From the NCBI GenBank assembly GCA_964639665.1, contig CAZXEU010000161.1, positions 1 through 9,156 of the forward strand: DNA of 9,156 bases, read 5' to 3'. The notes beneath the pieces were generated by a model, which was not told the origin of the DNA, ran no database searches, and was given only the letters and a program-made list of their open reading frames with translations. Origin of the DNA: CAZXEU01 sp964639665. GTDB lineage: Bacteria; Bacteroidota; Rhodothermia; Rhodothermales; Bin80. Positions 1-7,543 of this stretch are shown in pieces. Positions within the stretch are counted from its first letter, which is position 1, and each line of letters opens with the position of its first letter. The translations under genes were made by a program, and so were the position numbers.

Positions 1-1
1 C

Positions 2-1627
2 AACAACTTGTCCGGGCCCATACCGGATGAAATTGGAAGCCTTGCGGAGCTTGCGGCAATCAGCCTCCAGCAGAACCGGCTGGAGGGATCGCTGCCGGCT
101 TCTCTTGGCAATCTGGCGGCACTTACGGAACTGGTGGCCTATCGCAACAACTTCACGGGGACGATTCCGCCGGAACTGGGCGCCTTGCCGGCCCTTTCCA
201 GGCTAAGCCTGAGCTGGAACAACCTCAGCGGCGCAATACCATCGTCCCTTGGCGATGCGGCCCAGCTCTCGGAGCTGCTTCTGAACAACAATGCTCTGGA
301 GGGGGCGATTCCACCGGAAATTGGCCGGTTGACCCAACTGGCTGTGCTGAACCTGTCTAACAACTTTCTGGCCGGATCCATTCCACCGGAGCTCGGCGGA
401 CTCGCGCAGCTTGAGCTGCTTCGCCTTGAGGAAAACGTCCTGAGCGGCCCCATTCCTGCTGAGTTGGGAAACCTGGCCAAGCTCTTGCGCCTGTACCTGT
501 TCGATAATCAGCTCACGGGCGAGATCCCGGCAGAGCTCGCCAATCTGGGTGCGCTCATCGAACTGAGCGCGAGCCAGAATCTGCTAACCGGATCCATTCC
601 GGCGGAGCTTGGTGAGCTTTCGGCATTGACCAGACTGTTCCTGTACGACAATGACTTGTCCGGGGTAATCCCTGCCGAATTTGGAAACCTGACACACCTT
701 GCGGTACTGAGTCTGAGCCAGAATCGGCTGGAAGGCCCGATTCCCGAAGCACTGGGCTCATTGAGCGGGCTCATGGAATTATACCTCTATGAGAACAACC
801 TGACCGGCACAATCCCCGAAGCGCTATGCTCGCTTGACCGACTGGCCGAGGTTAGTGTGCGCAGAAACCAACTGAGCGGCCCCATTCCTGTATGTCTGGG
901 AGACCTGAGTCACCTGGAGGTGCTGAGTGCGGGTGACAACAGTCTCGAAGGCAATATCCCGGTGGAGCTGGCTAATCTGGCGGGCCTGATGGTGCTGAAT
1001 CTTGAGCAGAACGTGCTTGTCGGCTCGATTCCGCCACAGCTGGGGCAATTGAGTATGCTGGAGTCTTTGCGATTGGGGCAAAACGCACTGACGGGCACCA
1101 TCCCTCAAGAGCTCGGCAACCTGACAAGGCTGCGCCACCTGTCACTCCACGAGAATCAGTTGACGGGCAATGTTCCATCGACCCTGACTGCCCTGGGTGA
1201 CTTGGCCACATTCTGGTTTTTCGGCGAGTCAGGCCAGTCCGTGTGTGCGCCGCGGGATGACGCCTTTCAGCAATGGCTTGCCGGCATTGCGGATGCCGTA
1301 GGCCCAAACTGCACAGGCGTTTCAATCGAATCGTCTGACCCGGTCCCTGCCACGAGTTTCGCCCTCTTGGGAAACTACCCCAATCCATTCCGATTAACCA
1401 CGGAAATCGTAATTGAGCTTCCTGTACCGGCCCGAACCCGCGTCGAGGTGCTGGACGTAACGGGTCGCCGGGTCATGGATATCCCGTTGCTGGAACTGAA
1501 ACCGGGCCGCCAGTTGATTCCCGTTCGTTCACAAGGGCTGCCGTCAGGCGTGTACTTCTTCCGGGTTCTGCTTGAGGCTCCGGACAACGCACATGTCCTG
1601 GCTGGCCGCATGCTCTTGATCCGATGA
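2..1627 (+). CDS. Secreted leucine-rich repeat protein with type IX secretion sorting domain (5' end outside window)
   Basis: The reading frame is open from the first full codon of the window (Asn-Asn-Leu-Ser-Gly, the end of an earlier repeat), so the true start and signal peptide lie upstream; the TTG at 8 is only an internal Leu codon. Sixteen uninterrupted 24-residue repeats follow, pattern xIPxxLGxLxxLxxLxLxxNxLxG, the plant-type LRR class, then a partial seventeenth beginning NVPSTLT. Next is a cap with two cysteines (CAPRDDAF...WL...GPNC), probably a disulfide-closed end. The last about 84 residues (NYPNPF, VEVLDVTGRRV, LPSGVYFFR, ending MLLIR) fit a T9SS type A C-terminal sorting domain, which in this family directs export across the outer membrane and is usually cleaved. 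The role is inferred to be a cell-surface or released binding or adhesion protein; the ligand is unknown. It is convergent with hpt. Confidence 0.93.
   Translation, partial: NNLSGPIPDEIGSLAELAAISLQQNRLEGSLPASLGNLAALTELVAYRNNFTGTIPPELGALPALSRLSLSWNNLSGAIPSSLGDAAQLSELLLNNNALEGAIPPEIGRLTQLAVLNLSNNFLAGSIPPELGGLAQLELLRLEENVLSGPIPAELGNLAKLLRLYLFDNQLTGEIPAELANLGALIELSASQNLLTGSIPAELGELSALTRLFLYDNDLSGVIPAEFGNLTHLAVLSLSQNRLEGPIPEALGSLSGLMELYLYENNLTGTIPEALCSLDRLAEVSVRRNQLSGPIPVCLGDLSHLEVLSAGDNSLEGNIPVELANLAGLMVLNLEQNVLVGSIPPQLGQLSMLESLRLGQNALTGTIPQELGNLTRLRHLSLHENQLTGNVPSTLTALGDLATFWFFGESGQSVCAPRDDAFQQWLAGIADAVGPNCTGVSIESSDPVPATSFALLGNYPNPFRLTTEIVIELPVPARTRVEVLDVTGRRVMDIPLLELKPGRQLIPVRSQGLPSGVYFFRVLLEAPDNAHVLAGRMLLIR
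17..1168 (+). repeat. Sixteen tandem 72-nt LRR-coding units
   Basis: Each unit encodes exactly 24 residues with no insertion or deletion in any of the sixteen copies. The units differ clearly at the nucleotide level, so this is an old, diverged protein-coding repeat and not a recent DNA-level amplification. The fixed positions are I-P near the start, L-G, the three spaced Leu, Asn and the final Gly. Confidence 0.9.
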
Positions 1628-1630
1628 CGG

Positions 1631-1676
1631 CCGATTGAAGCCGATTTACCATTCCAAAGGCTACTTGAACAATCGG
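1631..1676 (+). terminator. Inverted repeat just after the LRR gene, weak terminator candidate
   Basis: A perfect 7-base inverted repeat (CCGATTG at 1631-1637, CAATCGG at 1670-1676) begins 3 bases after the LRR stop codon. The loop is long (32 bases) but contains a shorter AAGCC/GGCT pairing. No T-run follows, so this is not a classical intrinsic terminator. It may stabilise the 3' end or be chance. Confidence 0.25.
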
Positions 1677-2159
1677 AGAAAACGCGGGCGCAGTTCACGT
1701 TATACGGTTAAGCTCTTCGGCGCGGGTCCGATCACACCATTGCTCCAATTCCCGTTTATTGCCGCTGCCCGAACGCCTCTTGCGGCTCCTTGTGTTGAAC
1801 TCGCTCTGCCCGGCCGTACCCGCGCGCGTGCATGTGGTACTGCCCTGAACCTCGAATCCATCAAGTCCGCGCTGCATACGGGCGTTAGAATCGGCGTCCC
1901 CAAGACACCAGGCTGACCCCTGTTGTGCGCGATGGATCTGAACCCCGTCGGGCGCCCTTTGCCCGCGAACCGGCCGGACGAATCCTTCCGAGGTGCCTCC
2001 CAGCCTGGCACCTTGCCGTTTTAGCTCCGAATTGGCACCGGGAAAGCCTGATTCGATCGACACCGGAAAGCAGACTGCATCACCGGCGCCTATCGCGTAC
2101 CGGAGCAAGCGACAGCCACGGCTTGCAATAGCTCGCCTCTGCAATAGTCTCTCCTCCGT

Positions 2160-2221
2160 TGCACCGACCTGACATCACCTGCTTTGACTGAACGGTGCAC
2201 AGACGCACATGCCTGGGCATG
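2160..2221 (-). terminator. Two inverted repeats downstream of hpt, weak terminator candidate
   Basis: Just past the hpt stop, in the direction of transcription, there is a compact palindrome (CATGCC / GGCATG, 2208-2221, 2-base centre). Beyond it is a 7-base inverted repeat (TGCACCG 2160-2166, CGGTGCA 2193-2199). Neither is followed by a T-run on the minus strand. They sit where the end of the seven-gene block would be expected, but termination activity is only a guess. Confidence 0.25.
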
Positions 2222-2245
2222 CCGCGGGCTTCTGGCTCCGGGCTA

Positions 2246-2803
2246 CTAATCCAGGGCGTAAAGGGAGCGCAAGTGACGCCATTTGCCGCGATAGTCCAGA
2301 CCGTACCCCACCAGGAAATCGCTGCCCACGGAAAAGCCCACGTAGTCGGGGCAGAGTGAGCCGGGTGCTGTTGCCGGCTTGTGCAGCAGGGTTACGGTCG
2401 TAACCGAAGCAGCCCCCGCTTCCTGAATCGCGTTCACGAGGTACGCCAGCGTCCGGCCCGAATCCACAATGTCTTCGACCACAATGACGTGGCGACCGCT
2501 TAGGCTGACCTCCGGCCGGACCACTTCCCGCACCACACCGGACGATTCCCGCCCTGCTCCGTAGGAAGACACCTTCCAGAAGGTTACCTCGCAAGGCATA
2601 CTAATTGCGCGCACCAGGTCAGCCGCAAGCATAAAGGCGCCGTCCAGCACGCCAACAACAACCGGGGAGCGACCCGCGTGCCGCTCAGAGAGCGCCTTGC
2701 CGATATCCTGCACGCGCGCCAGGATTGCCTCCTCTTCGATGACAAGCCGGAGACGGTGCTCTTCGCTGCAGGCCACCTCAGGGGCATCCATCGACTCTAT
2801 CAT
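2246..2803 (-). CDS. hpt: Hypoxanthine phosphoribosyltransferase
   Basis: A 185-residue protein of normal family length. It converts hypoxanthine (and usually guanine) plus PRPP to IMP/GMP in cytosolic purine salvage. The PRPP-binding loop is at about residues 106-119 (VIVVEDIVDSGRTL), with the acidic pair E110-D111 and the catalytic-base Asp at 114. Also present are the LDGAFM segment (53-58), the LLHKP lysine (142), which in the family contacts the purine, and the C-terminal DFLVGYGLDYRGK block (162-174). The ATG at 2803 lies 13 nt after the tilS stop; a second in-frame ATG (2791) four codons in is also possible. Neither has a clear Shine-Dalgarno, which is common in Bacteroidota. The tilS-hpt pair is a widespread arrangement. 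This is the last gene of the minus-strand block. Confidence 0.95.
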   Translation of the reverse strand: MIESMDAPEVACSEEHRLRLVIEEEAILARVQDIGKALSERHAGRSPVVVGVLDGAFMLAADLVRAISMPCEVTFWKVSSYGAGRESSGVVREVVRPEVSLSGRHVIVVEDIVDSGRTLAYLVNAIQEAGAASVTTVTLLHKPATAPGSLCPDYVGFSVGSDFLVGYGLDYRGKWRHLRSLYALD

Positions 2804-2816
2804 GCTGGTGGCGGTC

Positions 2817-4190
2817 TCAATACGGACGGTAGGTCAGACGGATAATGCTCTTCGTGGATGGCATTACGCGGTAGTCGGCCGAGAGCCTGATTCCTACCAC
2901 CCAAACCACTTGCGACCCGGAAGTTATAACCCAGGTCTGTTTCCTGCATGCTACGGGCACCTTGGCGTCCGTCAGCAAATCACTCACCTTCTTGGTGCCG
3001 TCCATGCCTAGCGGCCGGAGCCGGTCACCGGGCTGCCACGGTCGTGCTGTCAGGCTGGAGCCGAGCCGGTCCGCATCCACGAGCTCGACCAACGGATCGT
3101 CATTCAACGCATTGGGTGGCCGTGATGCTAGAATCTCCATTTCGAATGCGCCCGTGGGGACAAGTACGGCGCGGCCCGCCTCCAGTTGTACCGGTCCGGG
3201 AGTCCCGGCATCGGTACCGAATACAAGCCGTACGCGGCCACGCCAAACGAGCGCCTTGCCGAATGCGATCCGGCGCCCGGGTTGTGCATGCAGAAGGTGC
3301 TCGATCTGGCGAACCGCCTCACTGGTTCCGCTTACCGTCGGCAGCCACTGCCGAATAGCTTGCAGGATGAGGCGCCTTCGCCACACGGCGGCCGTCTGAA
3401 AAAGGACTCCCAAGTCCAGGCTCTGCTCTTGGAGGTCCGCCGCGCGTTCAAAAAGGGCACGAGCCACCGGTGTTACGGTTTCTTCCACATACGCACGCAC
3501 CGTAGAGGAAGACCGCGCAATGCGTTCCGTCGCCGCACGACCAAAGGCCTGTGTGATCGCCGGAATAACCACGCTGCGCATCCTGCTGCGCGCGTAACGG
3601 GGGTCGGAATTGGAAGCATCCTCACGCCAGGCAAGACCCTCGTTGCGGGCATAGTCAATGATGGCCTCACGCCTTGCGTGCAGAAGCGGCCGCACCAACA
3701 TGATGTTCGAGCCGGCTTCGATGGGCCGCTTGGCGCGCATGCCTGCCAGACCGTCCGGTCCCGTGCCCCGGATCAGGTTCAGGAGAACGGTCTCCGCCTG
3801 GTCATCCTGGTGATGTCCGACAGCAACGTGGAAGATTCCCGCGGCGGAGGCCGTGCGAAGCAGAAACCCATAGCGCATCCTCCGTGCCGTCATCTGCGCG
3901 GACTCACCGGTGCAGGCCCGGGCAGCCAAATCGGCCCTGCCCACCTGCAAGGAGATGCCCTGCTCCTTGCAATGATCTCGAACCCATGCCTCGTCGTCGT
4001 TCGATTCCGAGCCGCGGAGGCCGAAGTTCATATGGGCGGCCTGGACGGGATGGCCCAGCTGCCCCAGAACATGCAGCAAGACGACGGAATCGACTCCCCC
4101 GCTTAGACCCACGAGTACGGGCGAATTAGGCGCGACAAGCGCATGCCGGGCAGCGTACTCGCGCGAGTGCCTGACTAGCGGCGCATCCAC
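2817..4190 (-). CDS. tilS: tRNA(Ile)-lysidine synthase
   Basis: A 457-residue cytosolic enzyme. In the family it uses ATP to attach lysine to C34 of the CAU-anticodon tRNA-Ile2, so that it reads AUA and not AUG; it is normally essential. The N-terminal PP-loop ATPase motif SGGVDS is at residues 30-35, and the second signature GHHQDDQAET at 125-134 is followed by LLNLIRGTG. An LVRPLL segment (165-170) and an EDASNSDPRYARSRMR block (190-205) correspond to the family D-x-S-N...R-x-R region. The middle (about 225-310) is the helical TilS substrate-binding part. The C-terminal TilS_C domain starts near 385 (WQPGDRLRPLGM, KKVSDLLTDAKVP, VVWVVGIR). The start is GTG at 4190; no upstream ATG/GTG/TTG in this frame gives a better match. 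It follows mutL by 97 nt and precedes hpt by 13 nt. Confidence 0.96.
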   Translation of the reverse strand: MDAPLVRHSREYAARHALVAPNSPVLVGLSGGVDSVVLLHVLGQLGHPVQAAHMNFGLRGSESNDDEAWVRDHCKEQGISLQVGRADLAARACTGESAQMTARRMRYGFLLRTASAAGIFHVAVGHHQDDQAETVLLNLIRGTGPDGLAGMRAKRPIEAGSNIMLVRPLLHARREAIIDYARNEGLAWREDASNSDPRYARSRMRSVVIPAITQAFGRAATERIARSSSTVRAYVEETVTPVARALFERAADLQEQSLDLGVLFQTAAVWRRRLILQAIRQWLPTVSGTSEAVRQIEHLLHAQPGRRIAFGKALVWRGRVRLVFGTDAGTPGPVQLEAGRAVLVPTGAFEMEILASRPPNALNDDPLVELVDADRLGSSLTARPWQPGDRLRPLGMDGTKKVSDLLTDAKVPVACRKQTWVITSGSQVVWVVGIRLSADYRVMPSTKSIIRLTYRPY

Positions 4191-4288
4191 GGTCTTCGGG
4201 TCGTGAAAGTATGAGCAGCAAATCCTTCCATGAGCTAATCCTCCGCCCGGGGCCGGATTGGCAAGTGCGCCACGGACCGTTCAGCCGT

Positions 4289-6148
4289 TCAGGACTGCCG
4301 TCTGGCGAAGCGTCTGTCCAGCTCCTCCATGGGTATCTGAACCATGGTGGGTCTGCCGTATGGAGATGAGTACGGCTTCTTGCAAAGAAAGAGCCGGTCT
4401 ATCAGGGTCCGCATCTCTTCGGACGACAAGGCCTCCCCTGCCCGTATCGATGCGTGCCTGGCCATGCTCTTTGCCACGTTGTCCCGCCCCGTGATCTTTA
4501 GCACGGCCTCGTTCTCCTTGTATTGATGCAGCAGGTCTTCGAGAATGTCCATCTCGCTGCCCGCGCGAACATCCGCAGGCACGCCCCGCACCACGATCGT
4601 CCTACCTCCGAATGCCTCCAGGCTAAAGCCCAGAGCCACAAGTTCGGGCATGAGCTCCTTCACTAGTGCCAGATCGGCCGGACTGAATTCAATGGTACGG
4701 GGAAAGAGCAGCTGCTGCGACATACCGAGACCATTGGTCATGCTCTCCAGAGCCCGCTCGTACAGGATTCTTTCCTGTGCAGCTCGCTGGTCCACAATGA
4801 GAAGCCCTGTGCGAAGTTGGGCCAGGATAAACCGGTTGTGCAACTGCCACAGAAGCGTCTCAACGGCGGGCTGCTCCACCTGCTCCCCTTCGTCGGTCCG
4901 TGCCGCCTGTACACTGCCGCCGGTCGGGCTGTATAGAAGGTCGGACAATCGCTGCATCTGCGTCGAACGCGGTACTACCGTCAGATTTGACGGCGTCGCG
5001 CTTTCGCGCTGCGATTTTTCGCCTGCGGTGCCAAGCCGTACTGGCGGCCTGTCCCGGAGTGGAATAGCGATCCGGAAGCCGGCATCATCCATACGCGGCA
5101 GCAGGTTGGCCGTAGCCAGGGCCTTGCGGGAAACCGTCTTCAGGAATCCATATATGCCCCGTTCGTCGTCAAACTTGACCTCTGTCTTTGTGGGATGCAC
5201 GTTGACATCGACGTGACCGGGATCAATGCTCAGGAACAGGACGAAGAACGGGAAGATGCGGTCGGCCAGGAGCCCCTCATAAGCTGACGATATGGCGTGA
5301 TTCAGCGCGCGGCTTCGAATGTTTCGGCCGTTGACAAACAGAAACTGCTCGCCTCTCGACTTGCGGCCAATCTCGGGCTTGCCCAGGAAGCCACCTGCGG
5401 AAACATAACTGGTACCTTCTGACACCGCGACCAGCTTGTCCGTAACTCTGGCGCCGAATAGCGCCTGCAGCCGTTCCTGGAGACCTTCCTCGAAGTCCGA
5501 TGACCGCGGCCTCGGCAATCGAAACAACTCCGCGTTTGCATGCTGCAGCGTGAATGCAATGTGCGGATTGCCAATGGCCAGACTTTGGAAAACATCCGAC
5601 GCATGCTTGAATTCTGTCGCCGGAGTCTTGAGGAAGTTGCGACGGGCCGGTACGTTGTAGAACAGGTTGCGCACTTCGATGGAAGTACCGGGTCGCGTCG
5701 CGCACGGCTCGGACACGCTAATCTCCCCGCCGTGGATTCGCACCAGGTATCCCGCATCATCCGAGCGGCGCCTGGTTCGCAAGTTCACCTGGGACACCGC
5801 AGCGATCGACGCGAGGGCCTCGCCCCTGAAGCCGAGTGTTTCAATTCGGTCCAGGTCCTGGACACTGGTGATTTTACTGGTAGCATGGCGGCTAAAGCAC
5901 CGCAGGGCATCGGCCGGGCTCATGCCGCAACCGTTGTCCGTAACGTGAATCAGGGAGCGACCTGATTCAAGAATTGCAACCTCGATCTCGTCGGCGCCGG
6001 CATCGATCGCGTTTTCGACGAGCTCCTTCACGACGGCGGCAGGCCGATGCACCACTTCGCCGGCCGCGATCTTGTTGGCCAGCGTCTCCGGCATTACGCG
6101 GATCAATTGCTCCTGGCCCGTGTCGAGCCCGGCTCTGTCCTCTGCCAT
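4289..6148 (-). CDS. mutL: DNA mismatch repair protein MutL
   Basis: A 619-residue protein of usual length. MutL dimers couple MutS mismatch recognition to strand removal. The N-terminal GHKL ATPase is intact: IRVMPETLANKIAAGEVV (16-33), catalytic E42 and Mg-binding N46 in KELVENAIDAG, DNGCGM (71-76), FSRHATSKI (85-93) and GFRGEAL (106-112). The transducer domain ends near DVNVHPTK (314-321). A low-conservation linker spans about 360-430. The C-terminal dimerisation domain (about 430-619) has DQRAAQERILYE at 453-464, where endonuclease-type MutLs have DQHA. It also has ARH (563-565) in place of ACR, and SPYGRP (595-600) in place of CPHGRP. The metal-dependent nicking activity is therefore probably absent, as in other Bacteroidota MutLs. 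The ATG at 6148 starts 18 nt after the small membrane-protein gene and lacks an obvious Shine-Dalgarno. Confidence 0.97.
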   Translation of the reverse strand: MAEDRAGLDTGQEQLIRVMPETLANKIAAGEVVHRPAAVVKELVENAIDAGADEIEVAILESGRSLIHVTDNGCGMSPADALRCFSRHATSKITSVQDLDRIETLGFRGEALASIAAVSQVNLRTRRRSDDAGYLVRIHGGEISVSEPCATRPGTSIEVRNLFYNVPARRNFLKTPATEFKHASDVFQSLAIGNPHIAFTLQHANAELFRLPRPRSSDFEEGLQERLQALFGARVTDKLVAVSEGTSYVSAGGFLGKPEIGRKSRGEQFLFVNGRNIRSRALNHAISSAYEGLLADRIFPFFVLFLSIDPGHVDVNVHPTKTEVKFDDERGIYGFLKTVSRKALATANLLPRMDDAGFRIAIPLRDRPPVRLGTAGEKSQRESATPSNLTVVPRSTQMQRLSDLLYSPTGGSVQAARTDEGEQVEQPAVETLLWQLHNRFILAQLRTGLLIVDQRAAQERILYERALESMTNGLGMSQQLLFPRTIEFSPADLALVKELMPELVALGFSLEAFGGRTIVVRGVPADVRAGSEMDILEDLLHQYKENEAVLKITGRDNVAKSMARHASIRAGEALSSEEMRTLIDRLFLCKKPYSSPYGRPTMVQIPMEELDRRFARRQS

Positions 6149-6166
6149 GCAGTCAGAATAGTACGC

Positions 6167-6370
6167 TCAACCCAGAGCGCCATAGATATATATGGCGAAG
6201 AAAAGCAGGATCGCAAAGTAAATCAGCGCCAACGGGCTTCGTCGCCGCCGCGCGCGGGTCTTGATCCGAAGCCGGCGCCTCAGGCTCTCGTTACGCCTGG
6301 GATCGTAATGCCTGGGCTCGTAGCTGAATGCCCTTGGCCTGACCTTTCTGTTGGGAGAAAAGAGCCCCAT
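6167..6370 (-). CDS. Small basic single-pass membrane protein next to mutL
   Basis: A 67-residue product. Residues 1-45 are strongly basic (RNESLRRRLRIKTRARRRR at about 26-44) and contain FSYEPRHYDP (16-24). Residues 46-64 are a hydrophobic helix (SPLALIYFAILLFFAIYIY) followed by a four-residue tail. By the positive-inside rule the N-terminus should be cytoplasmic. Small Bacteroidota proteins with an F-x-Y-x-P-R-Y/H-Y-D-P motif and a basic tract are, from memory, often encoded beside mutL and have been misnamed 'riboflavin synthase subunit beta'; that resemblance is inference. The ATG at 6370 has a GGTGA Shine-Dalgarno-like sequence 5 nt upstream. It sits 74 nt after cdsA and 18 nt before mutL, which supports a real gene. 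Function unknown. Confidence 0.72.
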   Translation of the reverse strand: MGLFSPNRKVRPRAFSYEPRHYDPRRNESLRRRLRIKTRARRRRSPLALIYFAILLFFAIYIYGALG

Positions 6371-6444
6371 TGGTCACCGATTGTTCTTCCACGCCAAAAT
6401 CAGAGTAACTGGCACGTCTGCCATGTCGTTCCGGCGGCCAGTGC

Positions 6445-7248
6445 CTATTCCGCAAGTGCGCCGGCCACGTACACCAGGTAGAAATAGGAAACCGGGACAG
6501 CCACCAGCGCTCCATCGAATCGGTCCAGCAGACCGCCGTGTCCCGGCAGCAGCGCGCCGGAGTCCTTGACATTTGCATCGCGCTTGAAGCGACTCGCGGC
6601 CAAATCCCCTACGTGCGTGGCCAGACTGCATAGCAGCGCCAGCACCAGAGCGTGGTGCCAGGCCAGAAAACCGATTAGCGTAAGGCGCAGAAGCGCCACC
6701 GCCAGTAGCGCTCCCAGGATCCCGCCGCAGAATCCTTCCCAGGTCTTTGACGGAGAGACAGCAGGAGCCATAGGATGCCGGCCGACCGCTTTGCCCGCAA
6801 CGAACGCAAACGTGTCCGTAGCCCAGATCAGCAGCAGGACTGTCAGCGTTAGCTCGAATGCCGGACCGGCCGCCAGCCTCAGGTCCGCAAGAAACGCGAG
6901 CAGCGCCGCTGGATAGATCGCCCCTAGAATCGTTGCAGCAAGCTGCTGCAGTGCCTTGCCGGAGGTCACAAACGAGCAGCTTGCGACAAGCACCAGACTC
7001 CACAGCCCCGCCGCAACGACCGTGCCGGGATGCAATGCGCGCAGCGCAAGGAGGGCTCCCAGCACAAGTCCCGCCAGACGCCAGGTAGTAACTCCCTGCC
7101 GCTCAAACAACCGATAGACCTCATACTGCGCCGCAAGGCCGAGGGCGAGAACGACCAGTACGAAGGGCCAGCTTCCCACGTAGGCCAGGTATACCAGCAG
7201 GGCTCCACCAACGACGCCGGTGGCAATGCGGCGTGCCAGATTGGGCAT
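6445..7248 (-). CDS. cdsA: Phosphatidate cytidylyltransferase
   Basis: A 267-residue polytopic inner-membrane enzyme that makes CDP-diacylglycerol from CTP and phosphatidic acid, the branch point for all bacterial phospholipids. The CdsA signature runs from S219 to D245: SRFKRDANVKDSG, then LLPGHGGLLDRFD, with the metal/substrate-binding acidic residues in place. Other conserved pieces are WATDTFAFVAGK (142-153) and SPSKTWEG (165-172). About seven or eight hydrophobic helices are visible. I chose the ATG at 7248 because MPNLARRIATG matches the usual CdsA N-terminus. An in-frame ATG at 7275 would add nine residues and overlap the upstream gene by 17 nt, and the open frame extends further still without resembling the family. 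It lies 10 nt after the DUF2007 gene, so it is probably cotranscribed. Confidence 0.94.
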   Translation of the reverse strand: MPNLARRIATGVVGGALLVYLAYVGSWPFVLVVLALGLAAQYEVYRLFERQGVTTWRLAGLVLGALLALRALHPGTVVAAGLWSLVLVASCSFVTSGKALQQLAATILGAIYPAALLAFLADLRLAAGPAFELTLTVLLLIWATDTFAFVAGKAVGRHPMAPAVSPSKTWEGFCGGILGALLAVALLRLTLIGFLAWHHALVLALLCSLATHVGDLAASRFKRDANVKDSGALLPGHGGLLDRFDGALVAVPVSYFYLVYVAGALAE

Positions 7249-7258
7249 GCGTGCCGGA

Positions 7259-7543
7259 CTACGGAGTGCTGTCATCTCCAGCTTGATCTCCGCCGGAGCC
7301 CGCAACTGCTGACCGCAGAATCTCGTCTTCCGACACAGCCAGCTCAAGAATTTCCATCGCTCTCTCCCGTTGGTCGGCCGGCACGAAAACGCGCACCTTG
7401 GCCAGGTATCCAAGATTGAGATTCCAGGCACGGTCACGCTGGCTCAGGACCACGGCGACAATCCCCTGGTCTTTAAGGCGACTTGACACCAGTTCCGCCT
7501 CATAGTCGGTACCGGACGTGAACACGACCCGCCAGTCCTTCAT
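7259..7543 (-). CDS. DUF2007-family small protein
   Basis: A 94-residue protein beginning MKDWRVVFTSG. It has the compact alpha/beta pattern of DUF2007 (labelled 'putative signal transducing protein' in domain databases): an early strand, the helix YEAELVSSRLKDQGI (about 14-28), the strand VAVVLSQ, then VRVFVPADQRERAMEILE (about 51-68) and an acidic tail. No catalytic motif is visible and the biochemical role is unknown. The open frame extends upstream to 7648, but that part overlaps the CPBP gene and does not look like the family. The ATG at 7543 overlaps the CPBP TGA as ATGA, indicating translational coupling. cdsA begins 10 nt downstream. Confidence 0.85.
   Translation of the reverse strand: MKDWRVVFTSGTDYEAELVSSRLKDQGIVAVVLSQRDRAWNLNLGYLAKVRVFVPADQRERAMEILELAVSEDEILRSAVAGSGGDQAGDDSTP

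Larger units (their letters stand above)
1628..2245. other. Intergenic region between convergent genes; no supportable gene
   Basis: This 618-base stretch lies between the stop of the LRR gene and the stop of hpt. The open frames in it (1635-1916 plus; 1695-2144 and 1700-2011 minus) overlap each other and give Arg/Ala/Gly-rich or Pro-rich products with no recognisable domain, as expected from GC-rich non-coding DNA. I saw no tRNA, insertion-sequence ends or CRISPR-like repeats. Inverted repeats occur near both gene ends and are listed separately. An unrecognised ncRNA or a very decayed gene cannot be excluded. Confidence 0.6.

Noticed and set aside
8..10. TTG at 8 as the start of the LRR gene
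   Set aside because: The frame is open to the window edge and the preceding codons (Asn-Asn) continue the repeat pattern NNLSG, so this is an internal Leu codon.
17..1168. 72-nt periodicity as a CRISPR-like or satellite array
   Set aside because: The periodicity is at the amino-acid level (24-residue LRR); nucleotide identity between units is too low and there are no spacers.
1695..2144. 149-codon minus-strand ORF in the gap between hpt and the LRR gene
   Set aside because: Arg/Gly/Ser-rich, overlaps other open frames on both strands, no domain and no good start context; not enough to call a gene.
3186..4106. 306-codon plus-strand ORF
   Set aside because: It lies entirely antisense to tilS, whose motifs and domains are unambiguous; the product is compositionally biased without domains. 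GC-rich DNA often leaves such shadow frames open.
4545..5216. 223-codon plus-strand ORF
   Set aside because: Antisense to the MutL linker and C-terminal region; Ser/Arg-rich with no recognisable motif.
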